Source of the DNA: Acidobacteriota bacterium
Lineage (GTDB): Bacteria > Acidobacteriota > Vicinamibacteria > Vicinamibacterales > 2-12-FULL-66-21
Assembly: GCA_020200195.1 (NCBI GenBank)
Contig: JAIVJE010000028.1
Location: 1-7,964 of the forward strand
Direction of reading: 5' to 3'
DNA length: 7,964 nucleotides
The notes beneath the pieces were generated by a model. The model did not search any database, was not told the origin of the DNA, and saw only the letters and a program-made list of their open reading frames with translations. Shown piece after piece: positions 1 to 6,012 of the stretch. The translations under genes and the position numbers were made by a program. The number at the start of each line of letters is the position of its first letter. The first letter of the stretch is position 1.

Positions 1-383
1 ATGTAATAGTCCTCGTCAAATGGTGCGCCGTGGCAGATTTCCGCGGTGTCGTCGATGTTCGCCGGACCTGCCGGGAGATCGAGCAGGTACTGGCGATTGG
101 CATCGGTGAGTGTCTGCCGCGTCCAGTCGGCCGCGAGTCGGGCGACCTGATTGAAATTGCTTCCATCCTCGAGTCCCGAGGCAGCCTTGTCGTGGTTGCC
201 GCGAATGACCATCAGCGGTTTGAGATCGAGCACGCGGTCGACGACACCATTCGGCTCGGCGCCGTAGCCGACGAGATCGCCGAGGACAATTGCACGATCC
301 CACGAACTGGCCGGTGCCGCGGCCAGCACCGCCTCGAGCGCGTCGACGTTCGCGTGTATGTCGGACAGAATCAGATACCGCAC
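1..383 (-). CDS. Calcineurin-like metallophosphoesterase, 3' end beyond window
   Basis: I translated this frame by hand; 127 codons are visible and the C-terminus lies off the left edge. The product is a binuclear-metal phosphoesterase of the YfcE/ApaH-like (Metallophos_2) type. Metal-ligand motifs appear in family order: D8-x-H10 (SDIHAN), G35-D36 followed by LVGYG, G62-N63-H64-D65, and H118 in an ICHGAPFDED stretch. The last GHxH motif would lie outside the window. The GTG start at 383-381 gives VRYLILSDIH, matching where the family begins, and sits 6 nt after the aroK stop. A GGAGG lies inside the aroK end but about 17 nt upstream, so translational coupling is likely. The family hydrolyses phosphodiesters or phosphomonoesters, and the substrate cannot be told from sequence. 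It is cytoplasmic, with no signal peptide. Its place in the aro operon does not by itself show a role in aromatic synthesis. Confidence 0.85.
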   Translation of the reverse strand, partial: MRYLILSDIHANVDALEAVLAAAPASSWDRAIVLGDLVGYGAEPNGVVDRVLDLKPLMVIRGNHDKAASGLEDGSNFNQVARLAADWTRQTLTDANRQYLLDLPAGPANIDDTAEICHGAPFDEDYY

Positions 384-389
384 GGCCGT

Positions 390-887
390 TTACGCAAGCG
401 CCTCCAGAATCCTGTCGACGATCTCTTCCGGCCCGGATGCCCGGGCGTCCACCCTGACGTGCGCCTGCGCGTAGGCAAGCTGCCGCGTGGCGAACAGCTG
501 CTCCAGTCTGGCACGATCGGTGGCCAGCGGGCGGCGGCCGTCAGCGGGGAGCCGATCGATGACGACGTCGAGCGGGACATCGAGCCAGACCGACATTCCG
601 TCGAGCACGATGGCGGCGCGGTTGTCCGGGTCCATGAACGTGCCGCCTCCTGTAGCGACGACGGTGTGCCGCAACGGCAACAGCAGCCGGAGGATTTCCC
701 GCTCGACCGTACGAAAGTAGGGTTCACCCTGGCGTGCGAAAATATCCGCCACCGTGCGATGCTCGCGGGCTTCGATCAGTTCGTCCACGTCCTCGGCGCG
801 CCAGCCGAGCCTCGCGGCCAACGCACGTGCGACGGTCGTCTTGCCGGCCGCCATGAATCCGACCAGGTAGATTTTATCGGGGGTCAC
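390..887 (-). CDS. aroK: Shikimate kinase
   Basis: Phosphorylates shikimate at O3 with ATP, giving shikimate 3-phosphate, the substrate of the AroA enzyme encoded just upstream. It is a soluble P-loop kinase of 165 residues, the usual family length. Visible motifs are Walker A GFMAAGKT (10-17), DVD (33-35), GEPYFRTVE (54-62, with the shikimate-binding Arg at 59), the GGG loop (80-82), the lid arginines in GRRPLA (117-122) and a C-terminal R135 in TRQLAY. The Walker A has Ala where many homologues have Gly (GFMGSGK), a mild change that keeps the GxxxxGK[ST] pattern. The start is GTG at 887-885, because the next ATG (Met12) would cut the P-loop. This start overlaps the aroA end by 14 nt and has no strong Shine-Dalgarno sequence, suggesting translational coupling to aroA. 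Confidence 0.96.
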   Translation of the reverse strand: MTPDKIYLVGFMAAGKTTVARALAARLGWRAEDVDELIEAREHRTVADIFARQGEPYFRTVEREILRLLLPLRHTVVATGGGTFMDPDNRAAIVLDGMSVWLDVPLDVVIDRLPADGRRPLATDRARLEQLFATRQLAYAQAHVRVDARASGPEEIVDRILEALA

Positions 888-2190
888 CGCTGCCCGTGAG
901 GCGCGCGAGCTCGCCGAAGAAACCAGGGTAGGACACGTCGACGGCGCCGGCGCCGGTAATCACCGTGGGTGCCGCGCCTGCGGTGGCTGCGATGGCGAAC
1001 GCCATCGCGAGACGGTGGTCGTCGGCGGCATCGACGGTACCGCCGGTGATCGGGCGCGCGTGAACGTCGAAACCGTCTGAAAACTCGACGACATCCGCGC
1101 CCAGCGCGCGCAATCCTTTCGCGAGCGCCGTGATGCGGTCGCTCTCTTTCACCCGCAGCTCCGCCGCGCCGCGCACGCACATCCTGCTGCCCGGCTGCAT
1201 CATTGCCCCAAGCGCTGCCAGTGCCGGAATTTCGTCGATGAGCGCGGGGACTTCGCCGGGTTCGATGGAAAACCCGGACAGTTCACGGTGCGCGACCCGC
1301 ACGGTCCCGATTGGCTCGCCCGCCTCCTCGCGCTCGACCGTCGTACTGACCCGAGCGCCCGCCCGCCGGATGACGTCGAGCACGGCGGTCCGGGAAGGAT
1401 TCAGCCCGACGTCTGTGATCTCCACCTCACCACTGGAAGTCCCTGCCGCGAGCACCAGCCAGAAAACGGCACCGGACAGGTCACCCGGGACGTGAAGGTC
1501 ACGTCCACGCAGACGCTGGCCCCCCTGAATCGTCACCTGTTCGCCGTTCCGCTCCACGTGCGCCCCGAACGCCTCCAGCGCGCGCTCCGTATGATCTCGT
1601 GTGGGGGCCGGTTCGATCACCGCCGTCCGTCCCTCGGCCTGCAGGCCCGCGAGGAGCACGGCACTCTTGACCTGCGCGCTTGGCACTGCCGGTTGATGCA
1701 CGATTCCGCGGAGCGAGGTGCCATGAACCGTGAGGGGCGGGCGGCCGTTCGCGGAATCGACGCGCGCCCCCATGAGGGTCAGCGGCTCGATGACGCGCCG
1801 CATCGGTCGCCTCTCCAACGATGTGTCGCCACCGATACAGGTGCTGAAGGGGTGCGCCGCAAGAACGCCGGCAAGCAGCCGAAGGGTAGTGCCCGAGTTC
1901 GCAGCATCGAGCGTCGTCGCCGGAGCGGCCAGTCCGCGAACGCCTCGTCCGTCGATGGCGACCCCGGCGTCCGGCGTGCGGCGGATGGCAACGCCAAGCG
2001 CATCGAGACATTTCAAGGTGGCGGCACAGTCGGCGCCCGAGGAGTATCCGCGAATCGTCGATGAGCCGTCGGCGAGCGCGGCCATCAATGCATAGCGATG
2101 GGAGATCGATTTGTCGCCGGGGACGCGGACGGAGCCGGAAACCCGGGCCGCAGGGCGTACAATCGCGGCCTCGGCCGGCACGCGCAACAT
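874..2190 (-). CDS. aroA: 3-phosphoshikimate 1-carboxyvinyltransferase (EPSP synthase)
   Basis: Transfers the enolpyruvyl group of PEP to shikimate 3-phosphate, the sixth shikimate-pathway step, in the cytoplasm. Counting from the upstream GTG at 2199 (441 residues), all key motifs are present: VPGDKSISHR (27-35 region, Lys30), NSGTT (101-105), SLERRPMRR (127-135), SAQVKSA (174-180), IDEIPALA (321-328, catalytic Asp322), RVKESDR (349-355) and DHRLAMA (394-400). Both halves of the double inverse-alpha/beta-barrel fold are therefore intact. I prefer the ATG at 2190-2188 (438 residues): no Shine-Dalgarno sequence precedes either start, and a TATAGT -10-like box sits 7 nt upstream of this ATG, as in leaderless genes. 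The GTG at 2199 remains possible and adds only three residues. It is the first gene of the aroA-aroK-phosphoesterase operon. The NSGTT-R-L form has Leu where the E. coli enzyme has Pro101. Confidence 0.96.
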   Translation of the reverse strand: MLRVPAEAAIVRPAARVSGSVRVPGDKSISHRYALMAALADGSSTIRGYSSGADCAATLKCLDALGVAIRRTPDAGVAIDGRGVRGLAAPATTLDAANSGTTLRLLAGVLAAHPFSTCIGGDTSLERRPMRRVIEPLTLMGARVDSANGRPPLTVHGTSLRGIVHQPAVPSAQVKSAVLLAGLQAEGRTAVIEPAPTRDHTERALEAFGAHVERNGEQVTIQGGQRLRGRDLHVPGDLSGAVFWLVLAAGTSSGEVEITDVGLNPSRTAVLDVIRRAGARVSTTVEREEAGEPIGTVRVAHRELSGFSIEPGEVPALIDEIPALAALGAMMQPGSRMCVRGAAELRVKESDRITALAKGLRALGADVVEFSDGFDVHARPITGGTVDAADDHRLAMAFAIAATAGAAPTVITGAGAVDVSYPGFFGELARLTGSGDPR

Positions 2191-2197
2191 CCACCGC

Positions 2198-2203
2198 ACT
2201 ATA
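2198..2203 (-). promoter_or_regulatory. Candidate -10 box for aroA operon (leaderless geometry)
   Basis: On the minus strand this reads TATAGT, five of six matches to TATAAT, ending 7 nt before the ATG at 2190. Transcription would begin at or next to that ATG. No convincing TTGACA-like -35 lies 16-18 nt upstream. The rest of the 125-nt divergent gap (2200-2324) holds TACTAT at 2232-2237 as a possible plus-strand -10 for the RsbW-like gene, again without a well-spaced -35. It shows no repeat or hairpin I can support. Confidence 0.4.
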
Positions 2204-2324
2204 GCATTCGCACTCTTGAACGGATCCGGTTTACTATGTTATTCACCCGCGTGCGCTTCGAGTCCGCCGAACTCACCGCCCGTCCTGCGCCACTGCGCCA
2301 CCTCCGCAATCCGCGCCAGGCTGC

Positions 2325-2768
2325 ATGCTGACACGCGGAGGCACCGTCCGGCTCCAGATTCACAGCGACTTCGACATGTTGGATTTCGTGCAGGTGGTCA
2401 GCGATCGTGTCGGGATGCTGGCCGGCATGGACGAGGACGCCATTCATTGGATCGGCGTCGCAGTCCGCGAGTCCGTCATCAACGCCATCAAACATGGCAA
2501 CCGTGAGGACCACAGAAAACTCGTCACCGTGGAGTTCAGCTTCACGCCGGTCGCATTCCCACGCGAGCTCGTCGTCCGTGTCCTCGACCAGGGAGAGGGG
2601 TTCGAGCCGCTCGAGGTCCCGGATCCACTTGCCCCGGACAACATGTTGAAGTCGAGCGGCCGCGGCATCTTCTTCATGCGCAGCTTCATGGACGACGTGA
2701 CGCTCAAGCGCGCGTCGGAGGGAGGCATGGAAGTGCGCATGGTCAAGAAGCTGGCGACTGGTGCCTGA
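2325..2768 (+). CDS. RsbW-like GHKL ATP-binding protein (anti-sigma/serine kinase type)
   Basis: A 147-residue, single-domain HATPase_c_2 protein related to RsbW/SpoIIAB anti-sigma kinases. The Bergerat ATP-binding motifs are seen in order: N-box ESVINAIKHGN (49-59, Asn53), G1 box DQGEGF (88-93), and G2 box SSGRGIFFMRS (110-120). There is no membrane segment, histidine-phosphorylation domain or receiver domain, so it is not a sensor kinase. RsbW-like proteins bind sigma factors or STAS-domain antagonists and may phosphorylate the latter; no STAS protein, PP2C phosphatase or sigma factor is present in this window, so the partner is unknown. The ATG at 2325 is the only standard start after the upstream in-frame TGA at 2217, and has only a weak CAGG in front. 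The last 8 nt overlap the next gene, so the two are probably co-translated. The family call is firm and the role is open. Confidence 0.88.
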   Translation: MLTRGGTVRLQIHSDFDMLDFVQVVSDRVGMLAGMDEDAIHWIGVAVRESVINAIKHGNREDHRKLVTVEFSFTPVAFPRELVVRVLDQGEGFEPLEVPDPLAPDNMLKSSGRGIFFMRSFMDDVTLKRASEGGMEVRMVKKLATGA

Positions 2769-3591
2769 GTCCGTCCCCCCAGTCTTTCTCGCCACCGCCA
2801 TCGAAGCCGTCATGCGTGCCGGCCAGATCCAGATGGACAGGTTCGGGCGGGACATCCAGGTCGACAAGAAAGGCGCGATCGATCTCGTCACCGAAATCGA
2901 CCTTGAGGTCGAGCGCGGCTTCCGCGCCATGATCGCCGAACGCTTTCCCGATCACGCCGTGCTCGGAGAGGAGTACTCGGCGGCGACGGAGAGCGATACC
3001 GTTCCCGGTTACTGCTGGGTGTTCGATCCGATCGACGGCACCACCAACTACGCCCACGGCCTGCCTATCTTCTGTTCCTCGCTCGCGCTCGAGATCGATG
3101 GCGAAGGGGTGGTCGCGGCAGTCTACGATCCCACCAGGCGCGAGCTGTTTACCGCCGAACGCGGTGCCGGTGCGTGGCTGAACGGTGTGCCACTCCGCGT
3201 CTCGTCGGCCGAAACCCTGATCGATTCGCTTCTCGTGACCGGCTTCCATTACAACGTGCAGCGGGACCCCGCGGAGGTCGTGGGCCTGTTCAGCGCATTC
3301 ATCACGAAGGCGCGTGCGGTGCGTCGCCTGGGGTCTGCCGCCCTGGACCTCTGCTACGTGGCCGCCGGCCGTGTCGACGGATTCTGGGAGCAGAAGCTGC
3401 AGCCGTGGGACGTCGCGGGCGGCGCACTGATCGTGGCGGAAGCCGGCGGACAGGTGACGACCACCAGGGGGACGCCGTACCAATCGCGCGGGGCCAGCGT
3501 GCTCGCGTCGAACGGTCGTATTCACGCCGAGATGCTGACGACGATTCAGGCCTTTCAAGTCGCGTTTCGTTCACGAAACTGGACGGAGTGA
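2761..3591 (+). CDS. Inositol monophosphatase family protein
   Basis: A 276-residue Mg2+-dependent phosphatase of the IMPase/SuhB superfamily (family length about 260-280). Metal- and substrate-binding motifs are complete: GEE (69-71), DPIDGTTNY (89-97), RRLGSAALDLCYVAAGR (188-204) and WDVAGG (216-221). Known family members hydrolyse myo-inositol 1-phosphate, histidinol phosphate, fructose 1,6-bisphosphate or PAP, and sequence alone does not separate these here. The SALDLCYVAxGRxDGFWE and LQPWDVAGG forms look most like bacterial SuhB-type IMPases. The GTG start at 2761 gives a normal N-terminus and overlaps the RsbW-like gene by 8 nt. No strong Shine-Dalgarno sequence is seen, so translational coupling is likely. 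No hairpin with a T-run follows the TGA stop. It is cytoplasmic, with no signal peptide. Confidence 0.93.
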   Translation: MPESVPPVFLATAIEAVMRAGQIQMDRFGRDIQVDKKGAIDLVTEIDLEVERGFRAMIAERFPDHAVLGEEYSAATESDTVPGYCWVFDPIDGTTNYAHGLPIFCSSLALEIDGEGVVAAVYDPTRRELFTAERGAGAWLNGVPLRVSSAETLIDSLLVTGFHYNVQRDPAEVVGLFSAFITKARAVRRLGSAALDLCYVAAGRVDGFWEQKLQPWDVAGGALIVAEAGGQVTTTRGTPYQSRGASVLASNGRIHAEMLTTIQAFQVAFRSRNWTE

Positions 3592-3655
3592 CACCCCGGT
3601 AAGACAGCCGGCCGTGCACCCCCTGACAGAACGTGCGGGTTCCCGGATGGGGTAC

Positions 3656-3671
3656 TGGCATTGTTCATGCT
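3656..3671 (+). promoter_or_regulatory. Candidate sigma-54 (-24/-12) promoter
   Basis: The sequence TGGCATTGTTCATGCT matches nine of the twelve specified positions of the sigma-54 consensus (TGGCACG-N4-TTGCW). The invariant GG (3657-3658) and GC (3669-3670) are separated by exactly 10 nt. It lies on the coding strand in the gap before the beta-barrel gene, placing a start near 3681-3683 and a leader of about 70 nt. Short matches arise by chance, and no activator site or bEBP gene is visible in the window. Confidence 0.4.
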
Positions 3672-3691
3672 CGGCTGTCCGCAGGCAGCGG

Positions 3692-3715
3692 GCGTCAGGC
3701 TCGCGAAACTGACGC
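3692..3715 (+). repeat. 7-bp perfect inverted repeat in barrel-gene leader
   Basis: GCGTCAG (3692-3698) and CTGACGC (3709-3715) are perfect inverted copies separated by 10 nt (GCTCGCGAAA). It lies between the sigma-54-like element and the Shine-Dalgarno sequence at 3742. It could be an mRNA hairpin or a DNA dyad bound by a dimeric regulator. No T-run follows, so it is not a standard intrinsic terminator for the upstream IMPase gene. A looser pair, GACAGCCG (3603-3610) and CGGCTGTC (3672-3679), flanks the promoter candidate. Confidence 0.5.
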
Positions 3716-3751
3716 AGCGCGTGGCCCGGTTCTGCATCTACGGAGACTGTC

Positions 3752-4495
3752 ATGACGAAACGCTTTCATGCTCGAGGAATGCACGCGGTGGCGGCGCTGG
3801 CTCTGGCCGCGGGGCTTGGCGCGCCCGCGACGGCGTTCGCGCAGATCTCACGAGTCGAACCGCGCCAGTCGATCGGCTTCAACGTCGGCTACTTCGCATT
3901 GCGCGGCGAGGACGCGCGCGCGGACGGCGATGTGCTGCTTGCCGACCTCGATTCGCTGCTGTTCGAAATCAAGGATTTCAACGGTGCGCACGTGGGCGGG
4001 GAGTGGCTGGTCGGATTCGGCGACTACTTCGAAGCCGGGGTCGGCATCGGTATCTATCAGCGGACGGTCCCGAGCATATACCGGAACGTCATCAACGAAA
4101 CCACGCAGTCCGAGATTGAACAGGATCTCAAGCTGCGCGTCATTCCGATGACCGCCACGATTCGCTTCCTGCCCATCGGACGCGGCGCGCCGGTGGAGCC
4201 GTACGTCGGCGCGGGCATCGGTATCTTCAACTGGCGCTACAGCGAGACCGGCGAATTCGTCGACTTCAGTGACGAGACGATCTTCCGCGATCGCTTCACG
4301 GCCAAAGGAAACACGGTCGGACCGGTCGTGGTCGCCGGCCTGCGGGCCCCGGTCAGTGACGTGTGGACGATCGGCGGCGAGCTCCGCTATCAGCGCGCGG
4401 AGGGTGACATCGATCCGGTCCAAAGCGGGTTGCTCGGGAGCAAGATCGACCTGACGGGATGGACGACGAGCTTTACGGTCCACCTCAGATTCTAG
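3752..4495 (+). CDS. Small outer-membrane beta-barrel protein
   Basis: A 247-residue exported protein. Residues 1-30 form a Sec signal peptide: basic start (MTKRFHARG), hydrophobic core AVAALALAAGLG, and an AFA-Q signal peptidase I site before Gln31. The mature part alternates polar and apolar residues in amphipathic strands, roughly at 38-50, 80-91, 92-105, 126-140, 148-163, 188-200, 202-214 and 233-247, consistent with an eight-stranded barrel of the OmpX/OmpW-like beta-barrel superfamily. It ends in LRF; a terminal Phe is the usual recognition signal for the Bam complex. GGAG at 3742-3745, 6 nt before the ATG, is the clearest Shine-Dalgarno sequence in the window. The gene appears monocistronic and possibly sigma-54 dependent. 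The ligand or role is unknown. The TAG stop shares a CTAG with the stop of the convergent gene. Confidence 0.85.
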   Translation: MTKRFHARGMHAVAALALAAGLGAPATAFAQISRVEPRQSIGFNVGYFALRGEDARADGDVLLADLDSLLFEIKDFNGAHVGGEWLVGFGDYFEAGVGIGIYQRTVPSIYRNVINETTQSEIEQDLKLRVIPMTATIRFLPIGRGAPVEPYVGAGIGIFNWRYSETGEFVDFSDETIFRDRFTAKGNTVGPVVVAGLRAPVSDVWTIGGELRYQRAEGDIDPVQSGLLGSKIDLTGWTTSFTVHLRF

Positions 4496-4980
4496 GGAAG
4501 CGTGACGAAGTATAGCCGTCCTCCTGCGTCTTCGTCGAGAGGATCGAACGACGCGCCGTCTTCCTCGAGCCTCTGGATCAGCCATCCCGATCCGGCAGCG
4601 TACACGCGGAACTGGTGGTGCATGGCCACGAAAGTCTCGTACTCTTGCACCGGCAGGGCGGTCCATCGCGTCAGAGCGAGATACCCTCGATCGAGCGTGT
4701 CTGACTTCGTCAGGCGACGCGCACTCGCAGGATCCGCAATGTAGAGGAGCCGGCCTTTCAGCTGCGCAGGCGCGTAGTACCAGAGCTGCAAGTAGAGGAC
4801 GTTGCCGGACACGACGATGGGGCCTGGCGCGGCGAGGGCCCGTAACAGCGTGACCCGCTGTTCGAATGGATTTTGAAACGCGGGCCGCCGGGATATCATC
4901 GAGCGGATCGCGGATTCAGCGAATATTCCCGCCAGGGAGAGGCAGAGTACGACCTCTGCAAGGCCAGCACGACCCGCCAT
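4492..4980 (-). CDS. C-terminal part of split GT-C glycosyltransferase
   Basis: A 162-codon frame that continues, in the same reading frame, the 343-codon glycosyltransferase upstream; only a TAA (4983-4981) separates them and the ATG follows immediately. Residues about 5-24 (GLAEVVLCLSLAGIF core) form one membrane helix. Residues 30-162 form a soluble domain with SGNVLYLQLWYYAP and a SDTLDRGYLALTRW stretch. Together the two parts give about 505 residues, typical of GT39/ArnT-like enzymes that end in a membrane helix and an extracytoplasmic domain. No Shine-Dalgarno sequence precedes the ATG, so expression would need termination-reinitiation or stop readthrough. I favour one gene interrupted by a nonsense change or sequence error, but a working two-chain enzyme is possible since the break falls in a loop between helices. 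The stop overlaps the barrel-gene stop tail to tail. Confidence 0.7.
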   Translation of the reverse strand: MAGRAGLAEVVLCLSLAGIFAESAIRSMISRRPAFQNPFEQRVTLLRALAAPGPIVVSGNVLYLQLWYYAPAQLKGRLLYIADPASARRLTKSDTLDRGYLALTRWTALPVQEYETFVAMHHQFRVYAAGSGWLIQRLEEDGASFDPLDEDAGGRLYFVTLP

Positions 4981-6012
4981 TTACCACACCGACAGAGGCA
5001 CCACGAGCGCAATCCCGACGGACGCGGAAAGCGCATAGCGCGGCACGAACACACCCGTCAGCAGCATGGCCATGACCACACCGAACAGAGGGATCAGCGC
5101 GGCGCCGATTCCGGCCGCGACTTCATGCGCAGGGACGCGCCACTGGCCCTGCGGTATTCGCACGCGCCGCCACACGTCACTGGCAAGTGCGACGGCGAGG
5201 ACGCCGCTGACGACCGCAAAGCGGGGTTCCAGCATCGGCTCGAGCAGGAACCAATACGTGGATCCAACGTCGCTCGGGTCGACGTGCTGCCAGAAGCTCG
5301 CTGACTGGGCCGAATTCGCCGCCACGAGATGTCTCAACGGAAGGACGCCGATGAGTACCGTTGCGAATGCGGCGTACACGGGCCAGTCAGCCCGCCGCCG
5401 GCTTGCGAGGCGCGTCAGCTCGCCCAGACCGATGGGGATCAGGGTGACGACGGCGAAATAGTGATTCCAGATGCCCGCGATGAGCCACACGGCGAGGAGT
5501 GGAATGTGGAGCGCGCGGCGCCGCCCGGCTGCGGCGTGGGACCAAGAATAGACGGCCAGCGCAAACAGCCCGACCGCCAGCCCATAGCCTCGCGCTTCGT
5601 ACGCATAGCGATATGCCGCCGTGAAGCATGGCACCAGCGCCGCGGCCAGACCAAGCGTCACGCTCGACCGTCGCCGGACGAGATCGAATACCACCAGCGC
5701 CGCGATCCAGAACCCGAGCATCGGCGGCAAACGGGTCGCGACGGGCCCGACACCGGCGATCGCCCCGACGGCCCGGGTCAACACGGTATTCAGCGGCGGC
5801 GCGAGATCGATGCCGTCGCGCGCGGCGGCCCACATGGACGATATCGATGAGAGCCTGGAGAACAGAATCGTGTAGATCTCGTCATGCCAGAAAGGTTTGG
5901 CCCGCGCGCGCACGATCGTGGTGGCGAAAAAGACGATGGTGAAGATGGCGAACGCGGTGACGGGACGCCGCTCGAGCGTGGCGCCGATCCGCGTGGCGAG
6001 TCGGTACGCCAT
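4981..6012 (-). CDS. GT-C membrane glycosyltransferase (GT39/ArnT-like), N-terminal part
   Basis: A 343-residue polytopic membrane protein. The first helix (about 20-36) is followed by PFWHDEIYT with the acidic pair D44-E45, the position of the catalytic Asp in the first extracytoplasmic loop of GT-C enzymes, then DLAPPLN (69-75) and YEARGYGL (138-145), both typical of GT39-like proteins. Many further hydrophobic segments follow, up to SASVGIALVVPL, and the frame stops at SVW-TAA. Such enzymes move a sugar from a polyprenyl-phosphate carrier to a lipid, glycan or protein on the outer face of the inner membrane; donor and acceptor are unknown. It lacks the final helix and C-terminal domain, which are encoded directly downstream in the same frame. 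The ATG at 6012 has a modest AGGA about 10 nt upstream. It lies 88 nt after another GT-C gene and is probably co-transcribed with it. Confidence 0.82.
   Translation of the reverse strand: MAYRLATRIGATLERRPVTAFAIFTIVFFATTIVRARAKPFWHDEIYTILFSRLSSISSMWAAARDGIDLAPPLNTVLTRAVGAIAGVGPVATRLPPMLGFWIAALVVFDLVRRRSSVTLGLAAALVPCFTAAYRYAYEARGYGLAVGLFALAVYSWSHAAAGRRRALHIPLLAVWLIAGIWNHYFAVVTLIPIGLGELTRLASRRRADWPVYAAFATVLIGVLPLRHLVAANSAQSASFWQHVDPSDVGSTYWFLLEPMLEPRFAVVSGVLAVALASDVWRRVRIPQGQWRVPAHEVAAGIGAALIPLFGVVMAMLLTGVFVPRYALSASVGIALVVPLSVW

Noticed and set aside
30..899. 289-codon open frame on the plus strand opposite aroK and the phosphoesterase
   Set aside because: Arg/Gly/Asp-rich composition with no domain motif; it lies antisense to two genes with complete catalytic motifs, as expected for a shadow frame in GC-rich DNA.
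1288..2064. 258-codon plus-strand frame opposite aroA
   Set aside because: Low-complexity Arg-rich product with no recognisable fold, fully antisense to a well-supported aroA.
2216..2237. TTGAAC (2216-2221) and TACTAT (2232-2237) as a sigma-70 promoter for the RsbW-like gene
   Set aside because: The 10-nt spacer is too short for a -35/-10 pair; at most the -10-like box is usable alone.
2111..2506. 131-codon plus-strand frame spanning the divergent gap
   Set aside because: Overlaps both aroA and the RsbW-like gene in other frames; the product is Arg/Pro/His-rich and lacks any motif.
2743..3558. 271-codon minus-strand frame opposite the IMPase gene
   Set aside because: Shadow of the IMPase gene, whose metal-binding motifs are complete on the other strand.
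3592..3660. Gap after the IMPase gene searched for an intrinsic terminator
   Set aside because: Only tiny inverted repeats (such as CGGGTTCCCG, 3637-3646) with too small a loop and no T-run.
3848..4666. 272-codon minus-strand frame opposite the barrel gene
   Set aside because: Arg/Asp-rich shadow; the plus-strand frame has a signal peptide, good Shine-Dalgarno sequence and C-terminal Phe.
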